From the NCBI RefSeq assembly GCF_003991585.1, contig NZ_PQSP01000002.1, forward strand, positions 628,043-692,042: a DNA stretch of 64,000 bases, written 5' to 3'. Shown one piece after another: positions 54,800 through 63,042 of the stretch (positions are counted from its first letter, which is position 1; each line of letters begins with the position of its first letter). The position numbers were made by a program, and so were the translations under genes. This DNA comes from Saezia sanguinis. Lineage in GTDB: Bacteria > Pseudomonadota > Gammaproteobacteria > Burkholderiales > Burkholderiaceae_C. The notes below the pieces were generated by a model. It was not told where the DNA came from. It saw nothing but the letters and a program-made list of their open reading frames with translations, and searched no databases.

Positions 54800-55294
54800 T
54801 TAACCATTTTCTAAAGCGCATTGTACGGGCTGTGCCCCCAAGGGGCCGGTCAATGCCTGCGGTGATATTTTCAGCAGAAAGCCGCGTTTGCCGCCGTTGA
54901 TGAATATTTCGGACAAATCCAAAATACTCTGTTCAACGTAAACTGGCATGTTTTTACGGGTGCCAAAAGGCGATGTGCCGCCTACCATGTAGCCGCTGTG
55001 GCGTTGGGCAATGTCGGGCTTGCAAGGCGTGACGCTTTTGGCCTGTATCTGGCGTGCCAGGTTTTTGGTGCTGACCTGCATGTCGCCATGCATCAGGATG
55101 ATGAGCGGATGGTCTTTTCCGTCCTGCATGACCAGGGTTTTGATGACCTGGTGTTCATCTGCGCCCAGTTGTCTGGCCGCCTCGCCGGAGCCGCCATGGT
55201 CAACGTAGTCATAGGTGGTTGTGGTAAATGCCACACCGTGCTGGCGTAGCCATTGGGTGGCCGGTGTTTCTGAGCTGTGTGCTGATTTAGCCAT
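54800..55294 (-). CDS. ybaK: Cys-tRNA(Pro)/aminoacyl-tRNA deacylase YbaK
   Basis: This 164-residue trans-editing enzyme belongs to the INS superfamily. ATQWLRQHGVAFTTTTYDY, the catalytic lysine in HQVIKTLVMQ, and YMVGGTSPFGTRKNMPVYVE are diagnostic for YbaK, which clears mischarged Cys-tRNA(Pro). It is 18 bases from the neighbouring GNAT gene, which lies upstream on the same strand. Confidence 0.93.
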   Translation of the reverse strand: MAKSAHSSETPATQWLRQHGVAFTTTTYDYVDHGGSGEAARQLGADEHQVIKTLVMQDGKDHPLIILMHGDMQVSTKNLARQIQAKSVTPCKPDIAQRHSGYMVGGTSPFGTRKNMPVYVEQSILDLSEIFINGGKRGFLLKISPQALTGPLGAQPVQCALENG

Positions 55295-55312
55295 TGTGTT
55301 TCTGCAAGGGGC

Positions 55313-55840
55313 TTATTTTGCTGCCGGGAAGCCTTTGGCCAGTGTTTGCAGTGCTTCACCGGTGACGCGGCAAATGCGCCACTCCTGCATCATTTGGGCG
55401 CCTGCGGCATGGTAAAAATCAATGGCCGGCTGGTTCCAGTCCAGTACGCTCCATTCAAAGCGTCCATAGTTCCGCTCTACAGCAATGCTTGCCAGGTGTT
55501 GCAACAATGCTTTGCCAATGCCATAGCCGCGCCATTGCGGCAGTACAAACAGGTCTTCCAGGTACAGGCCGGGCTGCGCCAGGAAGGTGGAAAAGTTTGG
55601 GAAGAACAGTGCAAACCCCACCCGGTGAACCTGTTGCTGCTGGTCCTGAATTTCTGCAATGACGGCTTCTGCTGCAGGGCGCGGGCCGAAAAGCTGGGTG
55701 TGCAGCATTTCCGGTGTGCTTTTGACCATATGGGTCAGTTTTTCGTATTCTGCCAGCGCAAGGATGAGTTCTTGTATGGTGTTGACATCGTCCGGGGTTG
55801 CTGGCCGGATGTGGATGTGAGTGGTTTGTTCGGTTGACAT
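55313..55840 (-). CDS. GNAT family N-acetyltransferase
   Basis: This 175-residue acetyltransferase has the acetyl-CoA loop in VLPQWRGYGIGKALLQHLAS and the preceding strand LYLEDLFV. NYGRFEWSVLDWNQPAIDFYHAAGAQ is typical of the spermidine/diamine acetyltransferase-like subgroup. I use the ATG at 55840 (MSTEQ); the frame opens at 55855. Substrate unknown. Confidence 0.88.
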   Translation of the reverse strand: MSTEQTTHIHIRPATPDDVNTIQELILALAEYEKLTHMVKSTPEMLHTQLFGPRPAAEAVIAEIQDQQQQVHRVGFALFFPNFSTFLAQPGLYLEDLFVLPQWRGYGIGKALLQHLASIAVERNYGRFEWSVLDWNQPAIDFYHAAGAQMMQEWRICRVTGEALQTLAKGFPAAK

Positions 55841-56166
55841 GGTTAGAATGGGCAAAAAGCGTTAAATCACGGTGATTTGTTATAAAACTATATATTATGG
55901 CACTCTTCGTTTTTGGATGGTATGGGTGGTGAGTGTGCCGGTGGGCTTATCCCGACTGGTGGGGCATGCCTGGTGTGCGGTCAAGTGCAGTGAAAATAGC
56001 TGGTACCGACAGGTTATTTTCTCGTTGTCTGCAAGGATGTTTTCCGTGCTTGCTCTGCGAAGTTGCTATACATGAGAAAATTACCGGGCTAAAGGCTGAT
56101 TTGTCTTGTGACAAGCTGGGCCTATATACTTGCGACTTACAGAATTTTAGGAATTAGAGGCGATCA
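55841..56166 (+). promoter_or_regulatory. prfB upstream region with promoter
   Basis: These 326 bases hold no convincing gene. TTGTCT (56101-56106) and TATACT (56125-56130) with an 18-base spacer form a good sigma-70 promoter about 35 bases before the prfB start. Confidence 0.6.
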
Positions 56167-57268
56167 ATGATGGAAGCAGAACAAATCAATGCCATTCGCG
56201 ATCAGCTGCATGATCTGACGCAGCGTTCGCAGGATTTACGGAGGTATCTTTGACTTTGATGCCAAACAGCATCGTTTAAATGAAGTCAATGCGGCACTGG
56301 AGCAGCCAGATGTCTGGAATGAGCCCAAGCGTGCACAGGAATTAGGCAAAGAAAAGCGTACGTTGGAGAATGTGGTGCTGGTGTTGGACGACATCACCCA
56401 GGAACTGGCTGACAACAGTGAGTTGTTTGATCTTTCGGAAGACGACGAGGATGCGCTGCAAACCATCGGTCAGGAAGCTGACAAGATTCAAGCGCAGGTG
56501 AAAAAGCTTGAATTCCGCCGCATGTTCAATAACCCGGCAGACCCGCTCAATTGTTTTCTGGACATTCAGGCCGGTGCCGGTGGAACCGAGGCGTGTGACT
56601 GGGCTTCTATGCTGTTGCGCCAGTACCTGAAATACTGTGAGCGCAAAGGTTTTAAAACCACGCTGGAAGATGAAACCCCGGGCGATACGGCAGGTATCAA
56701 GGGGGCGACGATTCATATTGAAGGTGAATATGCCTATGGCCTGCTGCGTACCGAAACCGGTGTGCATCGGCTGGTGCGCAAGTCACCGTTTGACTCTTCA
56801 GGCGGTCGCCATACCAGTTTTGCCAGTGTGTTTGTGTATCCGGAAATTGATGACTCGATTGAGGTGAATATCAACCCGGCAGATGTGCGGGTGGATACGT
56901 ATCGCGCCAGTGGCGCAGGTGGGCAGCACATCAACAAAACGGATTCGGCCGTGCGTTTGACGCATATACCGACCGGCATTGTGGTGCAGTGCCAGGATAG
57001 CCGCAGCCAGCACAGTAACCGCGATGTGGCCTGGCAGCGGTTGCGCTCGCGCCTGTATGACTATGAAATGCGCAAGCGCATGGAAGAACAACAAAAGCTG
57101 GAAGACAGCAAAACGGACGTGGGCTGGGGGCATCAGATCCGCAGCTATGTTCTGGACTCCAGCCGGATAAAAGATCTGCGTACCAATGTGGAAGTTTCCA
57201 ACACTCAGAAAGTGCTGGACGGCGACTTGGATATGTTTATTGAGGCGAGCCTGAAACAAGGCGTGTGA
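56167..57268 (+). CDS. prfB: Peptide chain release factor 2, with +1 programmed frameshift
   Basis: The gene starts at the ATG at 56167 and runs 28 codons to CTT TGA (56248-56253). A +1 shift at CTT-T brings GAC (56252) into frame, and reading continues to 57268, 366 residues in all. A Shine-Dalgarno-like GGAGG at 56240-56244 sits three bases before CTT, as needed for the shift. RF2 marks are the stop-reading tripeptide SPF ([10 protein letters not shown]) and the catalytic GGQ in [11 protein letters not shown]. The residue before SGAGGQ is alanine, as in most bacteria, not the threonine of E. coli K-12. RF2 level thus controls its own translation. Most genomes have lysS next; here pepN follows. 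Confidence 0.97.
56240..56254 (+). promoter_or_regulatory. Programmed +1 frameshift site of prfB
   Basis: GGAGG-TAT-CTT-TGA-C carries all parts of the RF2 recoding signal: internal Shine-Dalgarno, slippery CTT, and a poorly terminated TGA followed by C. Confidence 0.97.
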
Positions 57269-57361
57269 TATTGTGCAGATGTGCGAGAACACAAGGGGAG
57301 GTTGTGCCCTTGTGCATATACGCGACTTATTGATATATAACTGGTGACCAAAGAGAACATT

Positions 57362-60067
57362 ATGCAAGACGCTGCTTTAAAATCTATTCGGCGCGAAAAT
57401 TATGCTGCTCCCGCGTACTGGATCAGCGATGTAAATCTGACTTTTGACCTGGACCCGGCCAAAACGCGTGTGCTCAACCGCATGCGGGTGCGACCCAATA
57501 CCCATATCACACGCCCTGAGCCGTTGCGGCTGGATGGTGAGGAGCTGGACCTGGTGCGTGTGCTGATCAACGGGCAGGGCGCAACTTTTCGCATTGAGGA
57601 GTCTGAGCGCGGTAACCAACTGGTGATTGAGCAGGTGCCGGCAGAAGAGTTCGATCTGGAAATCTTTACCATCTGCAAGCCTGAAAAAAATACCACATGC
57701 CAGGGGCTTTATGTGTCGCAGGGCACGTTTTTCACCCAGTGCGAAGCGGAAAGCTTCAGGCGCATCACCTACTTTTTAGACCGGCCAGACGTCATGGCCG
57801 AGTATACGGTGATGCTGCGGGCCGATAAAAAACAGTATCCGGTATTGCTTTCCAATGGCAACCTGCTCGATCAGGGTGATTTGCCCGATGGCCGGCACTA
57901 TGCAGTCTGGAATGACCCGTTTCCCAAACCCAGCTACCTGTTTGCGCTGGTGGCAGGCAACCTGGTTTGCCGTGAACAGCGCATCCGGTCGGGGGTGGGC
58001 AAATCGCATCTGTTGCAGGTGTTTGTGCGCTCAGGAGACCTGGATAAAACCGAACACACCATGAATTCGCTGATGCATGCCATTGCGTGGGATGAAGCCC
58101 GTTTTGGCCTGCTGCTGGACCTGAACCGCTACATGATCGTGGCCGTAAGCGACTACAACATGGGCGCGATGGAAAACAAGGGCCTGAATATTTTCAACAC
58201 CAAATATGTGCTGGCGAACCCCTCCACGGCAACCGATACCGATTTTTTCAATATCGAAAGTGTTGTCGGGCACGAATATTTCCATAACTGGACGGGTAAC
58301 CGTGTCACCTGCCGTGACTGGTTTCAACTGACGCTCAAGGAAGGCCTGACCGTTTTCCGCGATCAGGAGTTCAGCATGGACATGGCCGGCACAGCCAGTG
58401 CCAAAGCCATTAAACGCATTGAAGACGTGCGCGCTTTACGGACCGTGCAGTTCCCAGAAGATGCCGGCCCCATGGCGCACCCGATTCGGCCTGATGCCTA
58501 CGCGCAGGTGGATAATTTCTATACAGCCACAGTGTATGAAAAAGGGGCTGAAGTCATCCGCATGATGCAAACCCTGGTGGGACGCGAAGGTTTTGCCAAA
58601 GGCATCAGCCTGTATTTTGAACGCTTTGACGGCAAGGCAGTGACCTGCGACGATTTTGCCCAGGCCGTTGCTGACGCCAACCCGCACTCCGAGCTGGCAA
58701 AACATCTGCCCCAGTTTAAACGCTGGTACAGCCAGGCCGGCACACCCCGCATCAAAGCCAGCGGCTGGTATGATGCAGGAAACAACACTTACAGGCTGAC
58801 ACTTTCACAAAGTTGCCCGCCTACGCCGGGGCAGCCGACAAAAGAACCGTTTGTCATTCCGGTGGCCGTTGGGCTGATTGCCGCCAGCGATGGCGGTGAA
58901 ATGCCGGTGCAGTTTGCCAATGAAGAAATTGGCCAGGATGGTACCCGCATTCTGACCCTGACCGAGACTGAGCAGAGCTGGACTTTTGTCAACTTGGATA
59001 CAGAGCCCGTGCCTTCACTGCTGCGCGGCTTCTCGGCACCGGTGATTCTGGAAATGCACATGTCCGATGCGCACTGGCTGACCTTGCTGGCAAACGACAC
59101 CGACCCGTTCAACCGCTGGGAAGCAGGGCAGCGGCTGGCGCTGGACCGTGCGATCCGGTTTGTCAAAGACAATGCCGAGGTACAACTGGACGCACCTTTT
59201 GTCGATGCCATGCGTGCCGTGCTGCGCGACGAAAAACTCGATGCCGGTTTCAAAGAACTGGTGTTGACGCTGCCTTCCGAAGCCTATATGGCAGAACAGT
59301 TTGATGTGGTTGACCCGCAGCGTATTCACCAGGTGCGGGAAGCCATGCAGCAGCAACTGGCCGAACTGCTTTACGGCGACTGGATTGCTGTATGGAATGC
59401 CAATCAGCCAGCAGGTGGCTATCAGCTAAACCATGTTGCAGCAGGGCAGCGTGCCCTGGCGAACCTGGCGCTGTCATGCATTTGCCGCGCCGCTGCCAAA
59501 GAAGGCATGGCGGTATGGGAAGGCAAAGCCTACCAGCGTTTTAAAGATGCAGATAACATGACAGACCGGCTGGGCGCCTTGCGCGCATTGCTGGCATGCC
59601 GCAGTAAACTGGCTCAGCCTGCTATGGAACGCTTTTTAGCCCAATACCATCATGAAGCATTGGTGGTGGATAAATGGTTTACCCTGCAGTCTACCGCCAG
59701 CGACCATGACGGCGATGTGCTGCCGCGTGTACGCGAGTTGCTGAAACACCCCGACTTTTCATTGAGCAACCCCAACCGTGCCCGCAGCCTGATCAGTGCC
59801 TATTGCCAGGCCAACCCGGCAGGCTTTCACCGTGCCGACGGCGCAGGCTATGCCTTCTGGGTGGAGCAGGTACTTGCACTGAACAAACTGAATGCGCAGG
59901 TTGCTGCACGGCTGGCGCGTGCGCTGGACAATTGGCGTAAACTGGCTCAGCCCTACCATGAAAAAGCGCAGGCGGCGTTGCAGCAGGTTGCTTCACACAC
60001 CGATCTGGCGCCTGATGTGAAAGAAATTATTACCCGGGCCCTGGCACTGCCTGAACAAGGAGAATAA
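57362..60067 (+). CDS. pepN: Aminopeptidase N (M1 family)
   Basis: This zinc aminopeptidase of 901 residues is cytoplasmic. The exopeptidase motif is GAMENKGLNIFN, the zinc site is VGHEYFHNW with the downstream glutamate in LKEGLTVFRDQEFS, and TYFLDRPDVMAEYTV is the preceding family block. The C-terminal helical domain is complete. AAAGAG lies upstream of the ATG at 57362; the frame opens at 57344. fbp follows after three bases. Confidence 0.96.
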   Translation: MQDAALKSIRRENYAAPAYWISDVNLTFDLDPAKTRVLNRMRVRPNTHITRPEPLRLDGEELDLVRVLINGQGATFRIEESERGNQLVIEQVPAEEFDLEIFTICKPEKNTTCQGLYVSQGTFFTQCEAESFRRITYFLDRPDVMAEYTVMLRADKKQYPVLLSNGNLLDQGDLPDGRHYAVWNDPFPKPSYLFALVAGNLVCREQRIRSGVGKSHLLQVFVRSGDLDKTEHTMNSLMHAIAWDEARFGLLLDLNRYMIVAVSDYNMGAMENKGLNIFNTKYVLANPSTATDTDFFNIESVVGHEYFHNWTGNRVTCRDWFQLTLKEGLTVFRDQEFSMDMAGTASAKAIKRIEDVRALRTVQFPEDAGPMAHPIRPDAYAQVDNFYTATVYEKGAEVIRMMQTLVGREGFAKGISLYFERFDGKAVTCDDFAQAVADANPHSELAKHLPQFKRWYSQAGTPRIKASGWYDAGNNTYRLTLSQSCPPTPGQPTKEPFVIPVAVGLIAASDGGEMPVQFANEEIGQDGTRILTLTETEQSWTFVNLDTEPVPSLLRGFSAPVILEMHMSDAHWLTLLANDTDPFNRWEAGQRLALDRAIRFVKDNAEVQLDAPFVDAMRAVLRDEKLDAGFKELVLTLPSEAYMAEQFDVVDPQRIHQVREAMQQQLAELLYGDWIAVWNANQPAGGYQLNHVAAGQRALANLALSCICRAAAKEGMAVWEGKAYQRFKDADNMTDRLGALRALLACRSKLAQPAMERFLAQYHHEALVVDKWFTLQSTASDHDGDVLPRVRELLKHPDFSLSNPNRARSLISAYCQANPAGFHRADGAGYAFWVEQVLALNKLNAQVAARLARALDNWRKLAQPYHEKAQAALQQVASHTDLAPDVKEIITRALALPEQGE

Positions 60068-60070
60068 GGT

Positions 60071-61066
60071 ATGAAAGCACCTGTGACGCTGATGCAATAT
60101 TTGCTGGAGCAGCAACGCAGCGGAAAACTGCCGGTTGATCTTTCGGTACTGATCCTGTCCATCGCGCAAACCTGCCAGCGCATTGCCGCAGCAGTGCATC
60201 AGGGCGCTCTGGCAGGCGTGCTGGGAGCTGCTGGCAGTGAAAATGTACAGGGTGAAGAGCAAAAGAAACTTGACATCATTGCCAATGAAATGCTGGTGGC
60301 AGGGTGCGGATGCATGGGCGTGCTGGCAGGTATGGCTTCGGAAGAAATGGACGAAATCCTGCCGATGGATGCAGCGGCTGCCCAAGGGGACTACCTGCTG
60401 CTGTTTGACCCGCTGGATGGTTCTTCCAACATTGATGTCAACGTGAGCATTGGCACCATTTTCAGTGTGCTCAAACGCACCGGCAGTGGCCAACTGACAG
60501 AAGCCGAATTTCTGCAGCCCGGGCGCGACCAGGTGGCCGCAGGCTATTGCCTGTATGGCCCGCAAACCACGCTGATGCTGACTGTGAAGCAAGGGGTGGT
60601 CATGTTTACGCTGGATACCACGACAGGGGAATTTGTACTCACCCGCAAAAATGTGACCGTACCGGCAGATACCAAAGAATTTGCCATCAACATGAGCAAC
60701 ATGCGCCACTGGGCTGAGCCGGTTCGCCGCTACATTCAGGAATGCCTGGATGGCACCGATGGCACACGCGACAAAAACTTCAACATGCGCTGGGTCGCCT
60801 CTATGGTGGCTGAAGTGCACCGTATTTTGTCGCGCGGTGGTATATTCATGTACCCGTGGGACAAGCGCGAGCCTGAAAAACCCGGCAAGCTGCGCCTGAT
60901 GTACGAAGCCAACCCGATGAGCCTGCTGATTGAACAGGCTGGCGGCAAGGCCACCAATGGCAAAGAGCGCATTCTTGATATTCAGCCCGAAAAGCTGCAC
61001 CAGCGGGTTCCGGTCATACTGGGCGCGCAAAACGAGGTGGAGCGGGCCACTTCCTACCACGCCTGA
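60071..61066 (+). CDS. fbp: Fructose-1,6-bisphosphatase class I
   Basis: This 331-residue gluconeogenic phosphatase has the metal motif [22 protein letters not shown], the early [15 protein letters not shown], and the sugar-phosphate block [23 protein letters not shown] with [20 protein letters not shown] precedes the start, and the 3-base gap from pepN makes co-transcription likely. Confidence 0.95.
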   Translation: MKAPVTLMQYLLEQQRSGKLPVDLSVLILSIAQTCQRIAAAVHQGALAGVLGAAGSENVQGEEQKKLDIIANEMLVAGCGCMGVLAGMASEEMDEILPMDAAAAQGDYLLLFDPLDGSSNIDVNVSIGTIFSVLKRTGSGQLTEAEFLQPGRDQVAAGYCLYGPQTTLMLTVKQGVVMFTLDTTTGEFVLTRKNVTVPADTKEFAINMSNMRHWAEPVRRYIQECLDGTDGTRDKNFNMRWVASMVAEVHRILSRGGIFMYPWDKREPEKPGKLRLMYEANPMSLLIEQAGGKATNGKERILDIQPEKLHQRVPVILGAQNEVERATSYHA

Positions 61067-61108
61067 TGGCCTTGGGAAAGCCGCTTTTCAGGCTAATCTG
61101 TAAGTGGC

Positions 61109-61138
61109 TTGCCTGGCATTGGCAACATGCACTAAAAT
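61109..61138 (+). promoter_or_regulatory. Promoter of the tRNA-Thr gene
   Basis: TTGCCT (61109-61114) and TAAAAT (61133-61138), spacer 18, lie 13 bases before the tRNA. Confidence 0.5.
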
Positions 61139-61150
61139 AGCTACCTTGCT

Positions 61151-61226
61151 GCCGGATTAGCTCAGTTGGTAGAGCAGCTCATTCGTAATGAGAAGGTCGG
61201 GGGTTCGACTCCTCTATCCGGCACCA
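61151..61226 (+). tRNA. tRNA-Thr (CGT)
   Basis: The 76 bases fold as a cloverleaf. The acceptor GCCGGAT pairs with ATCCGGC and the encoded ACCA end follows. The D-arm is TAGCTCAGTTGGTAGAGCA, the anticodon loop TTCGTAA gives CGT, and the T-arm contains GGTTCGACTCC. It reads ACG codons. The gene marks the edge between core-like and island-like DNA. Confidence 0.95.
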
Positions 61227-61240
61227 TATAGCATGTAAAG

Positions 61241-61266
61241 AAGCGGTTTTCAGAACCGCTTTTTTA
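61241..61266 (+). terminator. Rho-independent terminator after tRNA-Thr
   Basis: AAGCGGTT (61241-61248) pairs with AACCGCTT (61254-61261), followed by TTTTT. Confidence 0.9.
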
Positions 61267-61386
61267 TTTCCCCACCATCCCGCGCACCATACTAAAAGGT
61301 GGTTAGAGATTTTGCACTGGCACATCTATGCAAGATATGCGTCAAATTTACTCTATTGCGGTATTGATCAAATGGCGTATCCAACA

Positions 61387-62178
61387 CTAATGAACACTCA
61401 CGAAGCAACTGCTTCTGGGCTCCATTGATAGGGCTGCATCAGTTGCATGTTCAGGTATCCACTCCGGGCAAATTTTTCGGAGTTTTTGTATTTGCTCATC
61501 AATATTTAAGTGTAGATTGCAACCTTTGTTTTTCAGCCAGAAAATTCGGTTAAGGCTCATACAAGCCTTCTATTTTTCCCCTTCTGCCCGCTCTACCCAA
61601 GCAGGAATAACCTCTCCCTTGATTATTCGGTTGACAACCTCTATACACTCATGAGGCAACAAATCATCCCATCTGTCATAAAGCGTAAGCATCAGGTCTT
61701 TTTGATGATATGAGCTCCAGAAATCCTCATCATTAACAGAGTATAGAAACTGCATAAACTCATGCGCAGGAACCAGTTCTGCTTTACTGGCAGCCCATAT
61801 ACGCAACTGAGAAAATACCGAATGCGGGTTCGGCCAGGATAAAAACTCCCTCTTCGCTGCATGCGGGCTTATTTGAATCAGTTGTTCAAATAAGCGTACA
61901 AACTTCAGCACATATCCTGTTAACCCCATGTTTCTGAAGTTACATCCAGTCTTACCTACATGATCGTTACCCCTGATCGGCGATAAAAGCCTGACAGAAT
62001 CATTTGCATAACGCCGCTCTTCTTCCAACAGCGTACAGACAAATTCAATATTGCTGCTATGCCCAGAAATCACTTGACTAAGTGTAGTATCCGAAATACC
62101 GATACTGTTAACATGATTGTTCCCTGGGTAATTAACATCCAACTTCAAAAAATGATCTATTTTGATATGTTTGTTCAT
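61387..62178 (-). pseudogene. Remnant of a DUF4020/SIR2-type large protein, in-frame stop
   Basis: An open frame on the minus strand from 62178 gives 202 residues and stops at TAG (61570-61572). In the same frame a further 60 codons follow without interruption, to a TAG at 61387. That second part (LNRIFWLKNKGC, LRKICPEWIPEHATDAALSMEPRS) reads as the natural C-terminal continuation of the first (VFSQLRIWAASKAELV, EDFWSSYHQKDLMLTLYDRWDDLL). From memory the whole resembles the C-terminal DUF4020 domain of SIR2-containing proteins linked to defence islands. The N-terminal region, normally many hundred residues, is missing, and a TGA lies in frame four codons before the ATG. So this is probably a decayed fragment. 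Family assignment is moderate. Confidence 0.6.
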
Positions 62179-63042
62179 CGCAGGAGTTCACTTTTTGTTT
62201 TCTTGCAGGTACAAATGTACAGGCAGAGACTGACACATTGGCGTAGCAGAACTTCCTTTCAGCCACATTGCTTTACTTATGTCACATAGGCAGCGCTAAT
62301 CATGAACGGTTTTATACTGCCAAACTTCAACCAAATATTATCAAAGCCTACGTGCTTCATAATGCGTATTCTTTTCCCTCAATACCCGTAACACATAACT
62401 GAAACGCACGCTTCAGGCCACCTTGCTTTGTTACCTGCTTCAACTGAAAGTAACATGGATAATGGTTGAAATTTTAATACGACTATAAAGAGAGGTAAAT
62501 ATATTATATTAATAAATATAAATAATAAATTAATGGATTGCACAAAATCAAAATAAATAATTAAGCAAATCTATATGAAATATTTTTATTTTTAACTATT
62601 TATCATATATATAAAATCATTTAAAAAATAAAATATATTTTTCGACTAATATTCTTTAAAATCAAAGTGCACTCTCATAATAAAAGGCAATTGTCGAATA
62701 GCACCTATTTCAACCTCCGTTTTTACGGAGGTTTTTTTTATTCAAAAATCCATACTATGACAATAGGTTTCATAGAAGCAAACAACAACAAATTTGTGTG
62801 AAAAATTTCACAAATTATCAAAAAAATAGCACACACACTTTGTACCTTAAAGCCTGACGTGAGTTCTATGAAAAATGGTTTTTCAAGGCAATTAAATGAA
62901 TAATTATCTGTATTATTTATTTCTTAAAATATATTATTTGATAATTAAATAGCATTGAGTCATTTCATGTCTTTAAAATATAAAAACTTTCCACAAATTA
63001 AATATCAAATCATTTTATGGTAGCAAAAGAATAGGAGCTGTT
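62179..63042. other. AT-rich gene-free stretch before the autotransporter
   Basis: No gene can be supported in these 864 bases. From about 62460 to 63020 the DNA is very AT-rich compared with the rest of the window. It holds an orphan terminator at 62712-62739 and the upstream region of the autotransporter. Such composition is typical of acquired DNA and of H-NS-like silenced promoters. Confidence 0.75.
62712..62739 (+). terminator. Orphan Rho-independent terminator
   Basis: AACCTCCGT (62712-62720) and ACGGAGGTT (62725-62733) form a perfect 9-bp stem with a TTTT loop and eight T at the end. No gene precedes it on the plus strand, so it may end a small RNA or be left over from a deleted gene. 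Confidence 0.85.

Noticed and set aside
59993..61060. Long minus-strand open frame of 355 codons opposite fbp.
   Set aside because: It lies fully antisense to a clear fbp gene, has no family motif and no ribosome binding site; it is a shadow of biased codon use.
62475..62496. TAATACGACTATAAAGAGAGG resembles the T7 phage promoter start TAATACGACT.
   Set aside because: Only the first 10 bases match; 3-4 bases are missing before ATA, which breaks the required spacing. A 10-base chance match in 64 kb on two strands is not rare.
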